From assembly GCF_003345525.1 (NCBI RefSeq), contig NZ_QQNH01000009.1, positions 54,304 through 118,303 of the forward strand: a stretch of 64,000 nucleotides of DNA, given 5' to 3'. The translations under genes were made by a program, and so were the position numbers. The first letter of the stretch is position 1. Each line of letters begins with the position of its first letter. This document shows positions 17,466-26,837 of the stretch, one piece after another. Source of the stretch: Pelagibacterium lacus (GTDB lineage Bacteria > Pseudomonadota > Alphaproteobacteria > Rhizobiales > Devosiaceae). The notes under the pieces were generated by a model. The model worked only from the letters and a program-made list of their open reading frames with translations. It was not told where the DNA came from and made no database searches.

Positions 17466-18719
17466 TCACACCCCCGCCTCCCGCCGCTGCTCGATGATGC
17501 GCCAGTCGGGTTCGGCGAACACATCCTCGAACATTTCGCGCGGATTGGGCTTGGACTGGCCCAGCGTGCCCACCGCCTCGGCCTGCCGGGATGCCGCCCG
17601 GATCTCGGCGGTCAGTTCGGCGGCCAGCGCCTCGTGCCGCGCCGCGTCCCAGGCGCCCAGGGCGATGAGGTGGTCCTTGAGCCGCTCCAGCGGGTCGCCG
17701 AGCGGCCATTGCGCCGCCTCCTCGGCCGGGCGATAGCGGGTCGGATCGTCCGAGGTGGAATGGCCGGCCGCCCGATAGGTGAAGAATTCGATGAGCGTCG
17801 GCCCGTGATTGGCCCGCGCCCGCTCCGCCGCCCACAGCGTCGCCGAGCAGACGGCGAGGAAATCATTGCCGTCGACCCGCAACCCGGGCATGCCATAGGC
17901 GATGGCCTTGGCGGCGAAGGTGGTCGCCCCGGCCCCAGCAATGCCGGAAAAGGACGAAATCGCCCATTGATTGTTCTCGATGCACAGGATGACCGGCGCC
18001 CGGTAGACCGAGGCGAAGGTCAGCGCCTCGTGGAAATCGCCCTCCGCCGTGGTGCCGTCCCCTACATGGCCGACCGCGATGGCGTCGCCGCCCTTATAGG
18101 CCGAGGCCATGGCCCAGCCCACCGCGTGCCCGAAGCGCGAGCCCACATTGCCCGAAAGGGAATAAAAGCCGTATTCGCGCGCCGAATAGAGGATGGGCAA
18201 TTGCCGCCCCCGCAGGGGGTCGCGCTCGTTGGAATAGATCTGGTTGCAAAGATCGATGAGGGGATAGTCGCGCGCCATCAGCCAGGACAGCATGCGGTAG
18301 GAGGGGAAATTCATGTCCCCCGCCTCCAGCATCAGCGCCTGCGCCGCGCCGATCGCCTCCTCGCCCAGCGATTTCATGTAGAAGCTGGTCTTGCCCTGGC
18401 GATGGGCCCGGAACATGCGCTCGTCGAACAGCCGCGTCTTGAGCATGGCCCTGAGCCCGGCCCGCAGCGTATCCTCGTCGAGCCGCGGGTCCCAGGGGCC
18501 GACCGCCCGACCCTTTTCGTCGAGCACCCGGATCAACCCATAGGGCATGTCGCGCATCTGGGCTTCCGGGGTGGCGATGTCGGGGCACGGCATGGCGCCG
18601 GCCTCGGGCACGGTGATACGGGAAAAATCGGGCACGTCCCCCGGCCGGGTCGCCGGTTCGGGGATATGGAGCGACAGGGCGGGACGGTTGGCGCCCCGTG
18701 CGGTACGCGATATCTCCAT
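17466..18719 (-). CDS. bkdA1: branched-chain 2-oxoacid dehydrogenase E1 alpha subunit
   Basis: The 417-residue alpha chain carries the ThDP/magnesium motif AVGHVGDGTTAEGDFHEAL ending in ILCIENN, the loop FFTYRAAGHSTSDDPTRYR that is phosphorylated in mitochondrial homologues, and the N-terminal RLFDERMFRAHRQGKTSFYM segment. It catalyses the first step of branched-chain oxoacid oxidation. It is the first gene of the bkd operon and is divergent from bkdR across 144 bases. An N-terminal extension of about 60 residues before the conserved core is normal for Bkd alpha chains of this type. Confidence 0.92.
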   Translation of the reverse strand: MEISRTARGANRPALSLHIPEPATRPGDVPDFSRITVPEAGAMPCPDIATPEAQMRDMPYGLIRVLDEKGRAVGPWDPRLDEDTLRAGLRAMLKTRLFDERMFRAHRQGKTSFYMKSLGEEAIGAAQALMLEAGDMNFPSYRMLSWLMARDYPLIDLCNQIYSNERDPLRGRQLPILYSAREYGFYSLSGNVGSRFGHAVGWAMASAYKGGDAIAVGHVGDGTTAEGDFHEALTFASVYRAPVILCIENNQWAISSFSGIAGAGATTFAAKAIAYGMPGLRVDGNDFLAVCSATLWAAERARANHGPTLIEFFTYRAAGHSTSDDPTRYRPAEEAAQWPLGDPLERLKDHLIALGAWDAARHEALAAELTAEIRAASRQAEAVGTLGQSKPNPREMFEDVFAEPDWRIIEQRREAGV

Positions 18720-18863
18720 GTTGCGCTCCTCCTCGATTGCAACACGCGATGAGGTTCAGTCTAACCGCGACCAGAGGGAAGAACTTGACTTATTTCTCAC
18801 CCTCATGCGTAATTATACGACAATATTATCCTCCAAATCCGCCGACAATGAGGAAAAACCGAC
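18720..18863. promoter_or_regulatory. divergent bkdA1/bkdR promoter region
   Basis: This 144-base gap separates bkdA1 and bkdR. Its right part is AT-rich, with GCGTAATTATACG near 18808-18820 followed by CAATATTATCC. Such degenerate AT-rich dyads are what Lrp/AsnC regulators recognise. BkdR of pseudomonads activates bkd from this position, so a similar arrangement is inferred. No exact operator can be defined. Confidence 0.5.
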
Positions 18864-19316
18864 ATGGATGAAATGGACCGGAAAATCCTCGCCGTGGTGC
18901 AGGAGGATTCCTCCCTGTCGGTCGCCGACATGGCCGAGCGGGTCGGGCTCTCCCACACGCCCTTCTGGCGACGCCTCAAGCGGCTGGAAAAGGACGGGGT
19001 GATCAAGGAGCGGGTGTCGATCCTCGATCCGCGCAAGCTGGGATTGGACATTACCGTCTTCGCCCATGTCAAGCTCCGCCAGCATGACGAGGAAACGCTG
19101 GAGGCCTTCGAGCGCGAGGTGGCCGAGTTCCCCGAGGTGGTGGAATGCTTTTCCATGAGCGGGGAGACCGACTATGTGGTGCGTGCGCTGGTCGCCTCCA
19201 TCGAGGAATATGAGCGGCTTTTGAAGCGCAAGCTGTTGCATTTGCCGGGCGTTATCGCCATCAACTCGCATTTCGCGCTCAAATGCATCAAACTCACGAC
19301 CAAACTGCCTCTTTAG
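18864..19316 (+). CDS. bkdR: Lrp/AsnC-family regulator, BkdR-like
   Basis: The 150-residue protein starts with [20 protein letters not shown], the helix-turn-helix of AsnC proteins, with [13 protein letters not shown] in the recognition part. It ends in a RAM effector domain (about residues 65-145) with [19 protein letters not shown]. It is divergent from bkdA1 and therefore the likely activator of branched-chain oxoacid oxidation, with a branched-chain amino acid as probable ligand. The etfB start follows after 11 bases, so the regulator and ETF genes may share a transcript. Confidence 0.87.
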   Translation: MDEMDRKILAVVQEDSSLSVADMAERVGLSHTPFWRRLKRLEKDGVIKERVSILDPRKLGLDITVFAHVKLRQHDEETLEAFEREVAEFPEVVECFSMSGETDYVVRALVASIEEYERLLKRKLLHLPGVIAINSHFALKCIKLTTKLPL

Positions 19317-19327
19317 GGAGAGTCGCC

Positions 19328-20077
19328 TTGAAAGTTCTTGTACCGGTCAAGCGGGTGCTCGACGCCAATGTCGCCGTCAGGGTCAAGGCCGACGGCTCCG
19401 GGGTCGATCTGGCCAATCTGAAAATGAGCATGAACCCCTTCGACGAGATCGCCGTCGAGGAGGCCATCAAGCTCAAGGAAGCCGGCATCGCCGCCGAGAT
19501 CGTCGCCGTGTCCATCGGCCCGGCCCAGGCGCAGGACACCTTGCGCACCGCGCTGGCCATGGGCGCCGACAGCGCCATCCTCGTCAAGACCGACGAGACC
19601 ATCGAACCGCTGGCCGTGGCGAAAATCCTCAAATCCATCGTAGACCAACAGGCGCCCGATCTCGTGATCATGGGCAAGCAGGCCATCGACGACGATTCCA
19701 ACCAGACGGCGCAGATGCTCGCCGCCCTGCTCGGCTGGCCGCAGGCCACCTTCGCCTCCAAAGTGGTGATCGCCGATGGCAAGGCCAGCGTCACCCGCGA
19801 GGTCGATGGCGGGCTCGAAACCCTCGAGCTCGACCTCCCCGCCGTCATCTCCACCGATCTGCGCCTCAATGTCCCGCGCTATGCGTCGCTGCCCAATGTG
19901 ATGAAGGCCAAGAAAAAGCCACTGGAAGAAATCGACGCCGCCAGCCTCGGCATCTCGCTCGCGCCCACGCTGCGCGTCATCTCCACCGCCCGCCCGCCCG
20001 AGCGCAAGCCCGGCGTCATGGTCGGCTCGGTGGCCGAACTGGTCGACAAACTCAGGAACGAGGCACGGATCATATGA
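19328..20077 (+). CDS. etfB: electron transfer flavoprotein beta subunit
   Basis: The 249-residue subunit begins [11 protein letters not shown] after a TTG start preceded by GGGAGAG. A longer frame upstream is not the family start. It contains the family signature [15 protein letters not shown] and the AMP-binding region [22 protein letters not shown] near residues 115-137. It pairs with EtfA to accept electrons from acyl-CoA dehydrogenases such as the nearby Ivd and deliver them to ETF-quinone oxidoreductase. The 4-base overlap with etfA couples translation. Confidence 0.94.
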   Translation: MKVLVPVKRVLDANVAVRVKADGSGVDLANLKMSMNPFDEIAVEEAIKLKEAGIAAEIVAVSIGPAQAQDTLRTALAMGADSAILVKTDETIEPLAVAKILKSIVDQQAPDLVIMGKQAIDDDSNQTAQMLAALLGWPQATFASKVVIADGKASVTREVDGGLETLELDLPAVISTDLRLNVPRYASLPNVMKAKKKPLEEIDAASLGISLAPTLRVISTARPPERKPGVMVGSVAELVDKLRNEARII

Positions 20078-21003
20078 GCATTCTGGTTCTGGCCGAACAC
20101 GACAATTCCGCCCTGTCCCCGGCCACCGCCCGGACGGTGGCCGCCGCGCTTGCCATCGGGGGCACAATCGACGTTCTGGTCGCCGGCGCCGATTGCGGCG
20201 CGGTGGCCGATGCGGCGGCCAGGCTCGACGGCGTGGCCCGGGTCCGGGTCGCCGACGATGCCGCCTTCGCCCACCAGCTCGCCGAGCCGGTCTCCGAACT
20301 GGTGGTGCATCTGGCCGGCGATTACGGCCATATCCTCGCCCCGGCCACCACCACCGGCAAATCGGTGCTGCCGCGCGTCGCGGCCCTGCTCGACGTGATG
20401 CAGGTGTCCGACATCACCGCTGTCAAGGGCCCCAAAGCCTTCGAACGCCCGGTCTATGCCGGCGCGGCGCTGCAAACCGTGGAAGCGACCGCCGATACGG
20501 TCGTGGTCACGGTGCGCATTTCCGCCTTCGACGCGGTCGCCGAAACCGGCGCGGCGCCGATCGAGCCGGTCGCCTTCACCCCCGCCGCGCCCAAGGCGCG
20601 CTTCGTTTCGCGCGAGGCCGCCGCCAGCGAGGGCCCCGAGCTCGCCAATGCGCGCATCGTGGTTTCGGGAGGCCGGGCGCTGGGCTCGCAGGAGCAGTTC
20701 AACGCCATCATCAAGCCTTTGGCCGACAAGCTGGGCGCCGCCATAGGCGCCTCCCGCGCCGCGGTGGATTCCGGCTATGCCCCCAATGACTGGCAGGTGG
20801 GCCAGACCGGCAAGGTGGTCGCCCCCGATCTCTATGTCGCCGTGGGCATTTCCGGCGCCATCCAGCATCTGGCCGGCATGAAGAACGCCAAGGTGATCGT
20901 CGCCATCGACAAGGACCCCGACGCCCCGATCTTCAAGCTCGCCGATTATGGCCTCGTGGGCGACCTGTTCGAGCTGGTCCCCGAACTGACCGAGAGCCTC
21001 TGA
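20074..21003 (+). CDS. etfA: electron transfer flavoprotein alpha subunit
   Basis: The 309-residue subunit has the Rossmann-like N-terminal half starting [10 protein letters not shown]. The C-terminal FAD-binding half contains [14 protein letters not shown] near residues 200-213, [23 protein letters not shown], and [17 protein letters not shown]...[13 protein letters not shown]. These are complete and intact. It forms the ETF heterodimer with the preceding gene. Its position behind the bkd/ivd region suggests supply of ETF during branched-chain amino acid oxidation as well as general beta-oxidation. It converges on psuK after 16 bases. Confidence 0.94.
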   Translation: MSILVLAEHDNSALSPATARTVAAALAIGGTIDVLVAGADCGAVADAAARLDGVARVRVADDAAFAHQLAEPVSELVVHLAGDYGHILAPATTTGKSVLPRVAALLDVMQVSDITAVKGPKAFERPVYAGAALQTVEATADTVVVTVRISAFDAVAETGAAPIEPVAFTPAAPKARFVSREAAASEGPELANARIVVSGGRALGSQEQFNAIIKPLADKLGAAIGASRAAVDSGYAPNDWQVGQTGKVVAPDLYVAVGISGAIQHLAGMKNAKVIVAIDKDPDAPIFKLADYGLVGDLFELVPELTESL

Positions 21004-21019
21004 GCGTTTCGCCCCGGCC

Positions 21020-21916
21020 TCAGCCGTTCATCGCGGCTGGCTGGGCGCCGATGGTGCCCACCGCCCGCGCGCCGGCCTCGATCGCCGCGGCCAGCGCCTG
21101 TTCCGGCGTCTCGCCGCGCATTTGGGCCGCGATGAAGCCGGCGAGGAACGCATCGCCCGCCCCGGTGGTGTCGCGCGCCCGCACATCGAGCGCCGGCAGC
21201 GTCACGGCTTGCCGGCCGCGTTCGGCATAGATGGCGCCCGCCGCGCCGCGCTTGAGCACCACGCGCGGAAACCGGGCGAGCAGCGCCGCGATCTGGGCAT
21301 CGGGGTCGGCGTGCCCGGTGAGCAATTCCGCCTCGTCGGCATTGGGGAACACCATATCGGCCCCTGCGATCCAGTCGAGGAACGCGTCCGGCCCCACGGC
21401 GGCGAGAAAGCCCGTCGAGGCCGGATCGATGCTGACCGGAATCCCGCGCCGCGCCGCCTCGTCCATCAGCCCCCTGACGGCGGCGCGGGGCGTGGGCGCG
21501 AAGAGGGCATAGCCCGAAACGTGCAGCCGCCCGTGCCCTTCCAGCAATTCGGCCGGCAGGTCCTCAGCGGCCAGCCGAGCATTGGCCCCGCGATCGGTCA
21601 GAAAGCTGCGTTCCCCATCGGGATCGACGATGCAGATCAGCGTGCCGGTGGGCTGCTCGTCGTCCCCCGCCAGATGGGCGGCGACCCCCTGCCCCTCGAA
21701 ATAGCGGGTGAGCCTGGTCACATCGGCGGCGCCGACCCGTCCGGCAAAATGGGCGTCGACCCCCATCGCCGCCAGCCACACCGCCTGATTGGCCCCCGAT
21801 CCGCCCGGCAGCGGCCGAATGCTGGCCGCCGTATCCGTCCCCCGCACCATCGGCCCCTCGGGCATCACGAGAATATCGGTGATCACATCCCCGACGACCA
21901 ATATGCTTGCTGTCAT
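21020..21916 (-). CDS. psuK: PfkB-family pseudouridine kinase
   Basis: The 298-residue sugar-kinase-fold protein has the PfkB N-terminal signature PLPGGSGANQAVWLAAMG near residues 37-54 and the C-terminal DTTGAGDAFLAGFIA with the catalytic aspartate. It lies directly downstream of a pseudouridine-5'-phosphate glycosidase gene, so the likely reaction is phosphorylation of pseudouridine. Ribokinase-like activity cannot be excluded from sequence alone. The frame extends 255 bases upstream through repeat DNA, but MTASILVVGDVITDI is the natural start. The 274-base gap to psuG is filled with repeats. Confidence 0.85.
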   Translation of the reverse strand: MTASILVVGDVITDILVMPEGPMVRGTDTAASIRPLPGGSGANQAVWLAAMGVDAHFAGRVGAADVTRLTRYFEGQGVAAHLAGDDEQPTGTLICIVDPDGERSFLTDRGANARLAAEDLPAELLEGHGRLHVSGYALFAPTPRAAVRGLMDEAARRGIPVSIDPASTGFLAAVGPDAFLDWIAGADMVFPNADEAELLTGHADPDAQIAALLARFPRVVLKRGAAGAIYAERGRQAVTLPALDVRARDTTGAGDAFLAGFIAAQMRGETPEQALAAAIEAGARAVGTIGAQPAAMNG

Positions 21917-21939
21917 ACCCTGTCCCTTGGTTCGTTGTG

Positions 21940-22185
21940 GGCCGCGGGGCCTGCAAAATGGTCCACCGCCTGCCGCTCCACCCCACCCCTCCCTCCCCGT
22001 CAAGGGGAGGGTGTTTCTCTGGTTTGGAGAGTCCGGTGGCCATTTTCCGCGCGGCCCTTCGCCCCGCCCCAAAACGCCCCCATCACCCACCAACCGCGCC
22101 GCGCCCCCAGCACGACACCTCCCCCCTTGCGGGGGAGGATGGGAGGGGGGTGCCGGCGCAGCCGGCAACAACTCCGCCGTCGCCC
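21940..22185. repeat. palindromic intergenic repeats, family B (between psuG and psuK)
   Basis: The gap between psuG and psuK contains CCCTCCCCGTCAAGGGGAGGG near 21991-22011 and ACCTCCCCCCTTGCGGGGGAGGATGGGAGGGGG near 22110-22142. They are two G/C-rich hairpins of the same kind in opposite orientation. A related pair occurs at 29.65-29.78 kb. No coding sequence is apparent. Confidence 0.7.
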
Positions 22186-22190
22186 CAGCC

Positions 22191-23108
22191 CTAGCCCCGC
22201 CGCTCCAGCGCCGCGGCGATCTTTGCCGCCACCGCAGCGTTGTTCTTCACCAGCGCGATATTGGCCGCCAGCGACCGGCCATCGGTCAATTCGAAAATCC
22301 GGTTGAGCAGATAGGGCGTCACATCCTTGCGCCCCACGCCCGCCGCCTCCGCATCGGCGATCGCCCCGGCGATCCGCGCGTCGATCTCCTCGGCGTCGAG
22401 CGCATCGGCCTCGGGGATCGGGTTGGCGACAAGGACGCCGCTTCGCATCTCCAGCACGCGCTGCATGGCGATCAGCGCCGCCACCTCCTCGGGGGTGTCG
22501 AGGCGATAATCCACCCCGTGCCCGCTCTCGCGGGCGAAAAAGGCCGGGAAGGTCTCCGTGCCATATCCGATCACCGGAACGCCATAGGTTTCAAGCACTT
22601 CTAAGGTTTTGGCAATGTCGAGAATCGACTTGGCGCCGGCGCAGACCACCGTCACCGGCGTCTGGGACAGTTCCACGAGGTCGGCCGAGACGTCGAAGGT
22701 GGTTTCGGCGCCCCGATGCACGCCGCCAATGCCGCCGGTGGCGAACATCTTGATCCCCGCCTTGTGGGCCAGTTGCATGGTGGTGGCGACGGTCGTGCCG
22801 GCCGTGAGCTTTTTCACGATGATGGCGGCGAGGTCGCGCCGCGAGGCCTTGGCGGCGGCGAGCCCGGTGCGGGCCAGCACCTCCAGCCGGTCCCCCTCCA
22901 CGCCCACATGGCACTGGCCGTCGATGACGGCGATGGTGGCGGGCACCGCGCCATTGTCGCGCACCACCTGTTCCACCGCCAGCGCGGTTTCGAGGTTCTG
23001 CGGATAGGGCATGCCATGGGTGATGATGGTGGATTCGAGCGCCACCACCGGCTGGCGGTCGGCGATGGCGTATTTGATCTCGGGCGAGATATCGAGGAAA
23101 TCGGACAC
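22191..23108 (-). CDS. psuG: pseudouridine-5'-phosphate glycosidase
   Basis: The 305-residue protein splits the C-C bond of pseudouridine 5'-phosphate into uracil and ribose 5-phosphate. It shows VALESTIITHGMPYPQNLETA near residues 22-42, then MFATGGIGGVHRGAETTFDVSADL with the catalytic region, CAGAKSILD, and the C-terminal GRKDVTPYLLNRIFELT. Family length is about 305-312. I chose a GTG start at 23108, preceded by AGAGGT at good spacing; the ATG 45 bases upstream has no good site. It is the first gene of the psu pair, which lets the cell use pseudouridine from RNA turnover. Confidence 0.92.
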   Translation of the reverse strand: MSDFLDISPEIKYAIADRQPVVALESTIITHGMPYPQNLETALAVEQVVRDNGAVPATIAVIDGQCHVGVEGDRLEVLARTGLAAAKASRRDLAAIIVKKLTAGTTVATTMQLAHKAGIKMFATGGIGGVHRGAETTFDVSADLVELSQTPVTVVCAGAKSILDIAKTLEVLETYGVPVIGYGTETFPAFFARESGHGVDYRLDTPEEVAALIAMQRVLEMRSGVLVANPIPEADALDAEEIDARIAGAIADAEAAGVGRKDVTPYLLNRIFELTDGRSLAANIALVKNNAAVAAKIAAALERRG

Positions 23109-23177
23109 GGGGAGGACCTCTGGAACGGAACCACTGGCGACAAGGCAAATCACAGCAAGCGCCCCGGCGCAAGCCGG

Positions 23178-23933
23178 TCAGCCAGCGATCGCCCCGCGGA
23201 TTTGCACCCCGTCCGCGCGAAAATCGGCGTCGATGCGGTAGACGCTGGCCAGCCGCTCGCGGGTAAGCACCGCCTCGAGCGGGCCCGCCGCCACCAGTTT
23301 TCCGCCGTCGAGGAGGAAGGCGCGGTCGCAGAAGCGCGTCGCGAGGGTGAGGTCGTGGAACGAGGCCAGCACCGTCTTGCCGCGCTGTTTCACCGCGTCG
23401 AGCAGCACATATTGATAATGCAGGTCGAGATGGTTGTGCGGCTCGTCCAGAATATAGATGTCCGGGTCGAGCGCCAGGAGCTGGGCGAAGAACAGCCGCT
23501 GCTGCTCGCCGCCCGAGAGATGGGCCGCGTCCTCCCCGGCCCGCGCGCCCAGCCCCACCAGGGCCAGCGCCTCGGCCGAACGCGCCGCCGCCTCGGCGCG
23601 CGGCAGGGCGAGGGGCAGGAGGCCCAGCCCCACCACCTCGGCCAGCGACAGCCCGGACAGCGACACCGCCTCCTGCACCAGCGCCCCCAGCTTGGCCGCA
23701 TAGGCCTTGCGCGGCCAGTCCCGAAGCGATCTTCCTTCCACGGCCACGGTGCCCGAATTGTCGGTCTCGGCGCGGTAGAGAATGCGCATCAGGCTCGATT
23801 TGCCCGCCCCGTTGGGCCCGAGCAGCGCGTGGAAGCGCCCGCGTTCGAGGCCGAAGGAGACGTTGTCGAGCAGGGTCGAACCGCCCTTCTTGAGGCCCAC
23901 GGCCTCGACGGCGAGGATCGGGTCAGAGGCCAC
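23178..23933 (-). CDS. ABC transporter ATP-binding protein, FecE/BtuD type
   Basis: The 251-residue ATPase has Walker A LLGPNGAGKSSL near residues 37-48, signature HLSGGEQQRLFFAQLLAL, Walker B DIYILDEPHNHLD with an asparagine after DEPH, and the switch histidine in LASFHDL. These match the iron-siderophore/cobalamin subclass. It uses a GTG start and overlaps the permease gene by 11 bases. It is the last gene of an operon that starts with a cobalamin riboswitch, so the cargo is more likely a corrinoid or cobalt complex than an iron siderophore. Confidence 0.87.
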   Translation of the reverse strand: MASDPILAVEAVGLKKGGSTLLDNVSFGLERGRFHALLGPNGAGKSSLMRILYRAETDNSGTVAVEGRSLRDWPRKAYAAKLGALVQEAVSLSGLSLAEVVGLGLLPLALPRAEAAARSAEALALVGLGARAGEDAAHLSGGEQQRLFFAQLLALDPDIYILDEPHNHLDLHYQYVLLDAVKQRGKTVLASFHDLTLATRFCDRAFLLDGGKLVAAGPLEAVLTRERLASVYRIDADFRADGVQIRGAIAG

Positions 23934-24933
23934 GGCGCACCCTCCGCAGGATATAGACGAAGGGCGGCGCGGCAAACAGCGCCAGCAGCACCGACAGCGG
24001 CAATTCCTCGGGCGCCAGCAGGGTGCGGCTCAAGAGGTCGACCACGACCAGGGTGATCATGCCGAACAGCACCGCGATGGACAGCAGGCGCCCATGCGGC
24101 GCCCCCACCACCATGCGCGCCAGATGCGGCACGACGAGGCCGACAAAGCCCACGATCCCCGCCCCGGCCACGGCAAGCCCGGTGAGCAGGGCCGCCAGCG
24201 ACAGCAGCCCGAAGCGCAGCACCGGCAGCGGCACCCCCAGCGCCACGGCGCGCTCGTCCCCCAGCAGCACCGCGTCGAGCATTTTCGCGCTGGCGAGGAC
24301 CACGATAAAGCCCAGCGGCAGCACGATGGCGAGCGGCGGGATATCGCCCCAGCGCGTGCCCGCAGCCGAGCCCATCAGGAAGGAGAGCGCATTGCGCGTC
24401 ACATGCGGTTCGGCCAGATGCAGGAAGAAGGAGGAGACCGACTGGAAGAACAGCGAAATCGCCACCCCGGCCAGGATGAGCACCAGCTTGTCCATGCCCC
24501 TGCCCGGCTGGAAGGCGAGGCCCAGGGTGAGGATGAAGGCCAGCATCGCCCCGAGAAAGGCCAGCAATTCGAGCCCGAAACTGGCGACGAACGCCGCCGG
24601 CAGCCAGACGATGGCCGCGGTGGCCGCCGCCGAGGCCCCCGAGGAGAGGCCGAGCAGATAGGGATCGGCCAGCGGATTGCGCAGCAGCGCCTGCAGGATC
24701 ACCCCCGACAGCGCCAGCGCGCCCCCGACCATGGCCACCATGAGCACGCGCGGCAGGCGCCATTCCCAGACGATCAGCTGCAGATTGGGCTGGGCGTCGG
24801 GCAGGCGGAACAGGGCGCGCAGCCGCTCGTCCCATGGCAATTGGGCGGTGCCCCAGAAGGCGCCGGCCAGCATGGCGAGGATCAGCGCCAGCAGCGCAAG
24901 GGTCAGCGTCAGGCCGTAGGGGGCTCGGTTCAT
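23923..24933 (-). CDS. FecCD/BtuC-type ABC transporter permease
   Basis: The 336-residue inner-membrane protein has about ten helices and the family motifs LPRVLMVAMVGGALALSGVILQALLRNPLADPYLLGLSSGAS near residues 59-100 and GLVVPHLARMVVGAPHGR near 260-280, followed by DLLSRTLLAPEELPL. It should form the homodimeric translocation channel. It lies between the ATPase gene (11-base overlap) and the binding-protein gene (70 bases). Riboswitch control upstream points to vitamin B12 or a precursor. Confidence 0.88.
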   Translation of the reverse strand: MNRAPYGLTLTLALLALILAMLAGAFWGTAQLPWDERLRALFRLPDAQPNLQLIVWEWRLPRVLMVAMVGGALALSGVILQALLRNPLADPYLLGLSSGASAAATAAIVWLPAAFVASFGLELLAFLGAMLAFILTLGLAFQPGRGMDKLVLILAGVAISLFFQSVSSFFLHLAEPHVTRNALSFLMGSAAGTRWGDIPPLAIVLPLGFIVVLASAKMLDAVLLGDERAVALGVPLPVLRFGLLSLAALLTGLAVAGAGIVGFVGLVVPHLARMVVGAPHGRLLSIAVLFGMITLVVVDLLSRTLLAPEELPLSVLLALFAAPPFVYILRRVRRGL

Positions 24934-25003
24934 GGCGTCGAAAGTCTATACGAAAAAGAGAAGGCTGGGTGAGAGGGCCGTTTCCCCCTCACCCCGGCCG
25001 GGT

Positions 25004-25945
25004 TCAGTCGAGATCGAGGGCGTCGAGGCCGGCCGACAGCCGCTCCACCCCATCGACGAAGCGCATGCCCAGAATGGTTTCCGAGAACGGCACCGACACA
25101 TAGTTCTGGTCCTTGACCGCCCGCAGCTGCGAGAGCACCGGATCGGCTTCCATATAGTCGATCTTTTCCTGCGCCGTGGACCACACGGCGTCGTTGATGA
25201 CGATCACGTCCGGATCGGCGACCACCACCGCTTCCCAGGCCAGTTCGGCCCAACGGCCTTCCACATCGGCGGCGATATTGGTCAGCCCCACGCTCGCCAG
25301 CAACAGGGCGGGCGAGCCGCAGCAGCCCGCCGAATAGGGCGTATCCGTGCCCGAATCGAACAGGAATGCCGTCAGCCCTTCGCCGGCATTGTCGTCGCGG
25401 ATGGCGTCGAGCCGGGCCCTGATGTCGGCCGCCACCTCGCCGGCCCGCTCCTCGACCCCGAACAGGGCGCCCAGCCGCTCAATATCGACAAAGATCGGAT
25501 CGGTGGTCATCGGCTCGGTGCCGTCATAGATGGTGCGGCATTCGGAGTTGACCAGATAGGTGCCCACCCCCAGATCGTGCCATTCCTGCTGGCTGCCCAG
25601 CTGCTCGTCGCGGAAGGCCGAGACGAAGCCCGACAGCAGGAAATCCGCATTGGTCGCCAGCACCACTTCGCGGGCCGGCACCTCCTCGTAATGGGTGTCG
25701 ATGCTGTCATAGGCCGCGCGCCATTGCGCCGGGATCTCGTCCTCAAGATAGGCTGTGGCGATCAGCCGGTCCTCGAGGCCGAGGGCCAGCATGTATTCGG
25801 TGGCCTGCTGGAACACCGAGATGGCGCGGCTGGGCGGCGCGTCATAGGAGAAGCTCAATTCGTTACAGCTATCGATGGACTGGGCCATGGCCGGGGCGGC
25901 GAGCAGCGTCGCGGCGGCGGCGAGGGACAGGCGCGAAAACGTCAT
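25004..25945 (-). CDS. periplasmic corrinoid/metal-chelate binding protein
   Basis: The 313-residue protein has a signal peptide (MTFSRLSLAAAATLLAAPAM, then AQ) and the two-lobe FecB/BtuF plan. It includes PPSRAISVFQQATEYMLALGLEDRLIATAYL in the first lobe, a long connecting helix near 170-190, and NIAADVEGRWAELAWEAVVVADPDVIVIND in the second. A vicinal CCG (SAGCCGSPAL) near residue 205 is unusual and could bind a thiophilic metal. It overlaps the upstream ferredoxin-like gene by 4 bases. It delivers substrate to the permease downstream; B12 control makes a corrinoid or cobalt chelate the best guess. Confidence 0.83.
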   Translation of the reverse strand: MTFSRLSLAAAATLLAAPAMAQSIDSCNELSFSYDAPPSRAISVFQQATEYMLALGLEDRLIATAYLEDEIPAQWRAAYDSIDTHYEEVPAREVVLATNADFLLSGFVSAFRDEQLGSQQEWHDLGVGTYLVNSECRTIYDGTEPMTTDPIFVDIERLGALFGVEERAGEVAADIRARLDAIRDDNAGEGLTAFLFDSGTDTPYSAGCCGSPALLLASVGLTNIAADVEGRWAELAWEAVVVADPDVIVINDAVWSTAQEKIDYMEADPVLSQLRAVKDQNYVSVPFSETILGMRFVDGVERLSAGLDALDLD

Positions 25946-26730
25946 TGGGTTACCTCATGGATGATCAGTTCGGGGAGCGTCCCCCCGTCCCTGAGGACGG
26001 TGGAGACGAAGCGGGAGACCGCGCCTGCATCGTGCAGGCGATACCAGCGGCCGGCGGGGTAGTGGGCCACCACAGGGCCGTTGTTGCAGGGGAACAGGCA
26101 GCCGGTGGTGGCGACGAGGCAATCGCGCGCCACGCCCTGCCGGCGCAGTTCCTCTGCAAGAACGGTCCTGAGCGGTCCGGCCTCGCGGAAATGGCAGCGC
26201 GGCCCGCTGCACACCAGCAAATGGTGGCGATAGGCCGGCACCTCGTCCCAGCCCGCCCCGTCGAGCGACCCGGCCTCAGGCCCGATTTCCCGCGCCTCCC
26301 CGGCCCGTGCGACGGCCGATCGCGCCAGCGCCGCCAGCAGCGCCCCGTCCCCGATCTGGTCGCGGGCCAGCGCCACGCGCAGATCGTCCCGGCCGCATCG
26401 GCGCAGCCAATGGGCCAGCGCGCCGGGCAACCAGGCAAAGAGGCTGTCGGAAAACGGGATGCCCACCGGCTGCACGAGAATTTTTCGCGCGCCCCCTGCG
26501 ACCAGTTGGTCCAGTGCCGTCATCGGGCCCGCGCCATTGCCCTCCATGCGCGCCACCGCGCAGGGCACCGGAGCGGCTGCGGCCAGCCCCGCCTCCAGCG
26601 CCTTGAGGCGCCTTCCCTGCACATAGGGTTGCGAGACGAGGAACAGCACGGCGTCCGGCGTGGTGCCGGCCGGGGCCGCATCCGGCGATCGGGTCAAAAC
26701 CTTGGAAAAAGCGGTCGGGTCAGCCGTCAT
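25942..26730 (-). CDS. CbiX/SirB-like domain fused to a thioredoxin-like 2Fe-2S ferredoxin domain
   Basis: The 262-residue protein has two parts. Residues about 25-165 resemble the chelatase half-domain of CbiX/SirB (DAVLFLVSQPYV, then ILVQPVGIPFSDSLFAWLPG). Residues about 168-245 are a thioredoxin-fold 2Fe-2S domain, with C174 and C179 in LLVCSGPRCH, and C211 and C215 in TTGCLFPCNNGPVVAHYPAG. It is the first gene behind a cobalamin riboswitch and overlaps the binding-protein gene. A role in handling imported cobalt or corrinoid, for example reduction or cobalt chelation, is inferred. The start has a GGTGGAG site, part of which may be hidden in a hairpin at 26738-26755. Confidence 0.8.
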   Translation of the reverse strand: MTADPTAFSKVLTRSPDAAPAGTTPDAVLFLVSQPYVQGRRLKALEAGLAAAAPVPCAVARMEGNGAGPMTALDQLVAGGARKILVQPVGIPFSDSLFAWLPGALAHWLRRCGRDDLRVALARDQIGDGALLAALARSAVARAGEAREIGPEAGSLDGAGWDEVPAYRHHLLVCSGPRCHFREAGPLRTVLAEELRRQGVARDCLVATTGCLFPCNNGPVVAHYPAGRWYRLHDAGAVSRFVSTVLRDGGTLPELIIHEVTQ

Positions 26731-26737
26731 CGCTCCA

Positions 26738-26755
26738 CCTTCTCTTGCGAGAAGG
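26738..26755 (-). other. small hairpin overlapping the ribosome-site region
   Basis: A perfect 7-base stem CCTTCTC/GAGAAGG with a 4-base loop lies 8-25 bases before the start codon. On the mRNA the last stem bases abut GGTGGAG. It may be the expression platform of the riboswitch. It also resembles the core of the family A palindromes, so it could be a repeat remnant. Confidence 0.4.
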
Positions 26756-26837
26756 CGGGACGAGCGTTCGCGGCGATCTGTGCGCGTCAAATACCATCCA
26801 TGCCCCCTGCCGGCGCACCTCGTCCGGCGTGTTGGTC

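Noticed and set aside
23178..25945. Iron-siderophore uptake system
   Set aside because: The ABC proteins are of FecBCD type, but the operon is headed by a clear cobalamin riboswitch, which makes corrinoid or cobalt uptake more likely.
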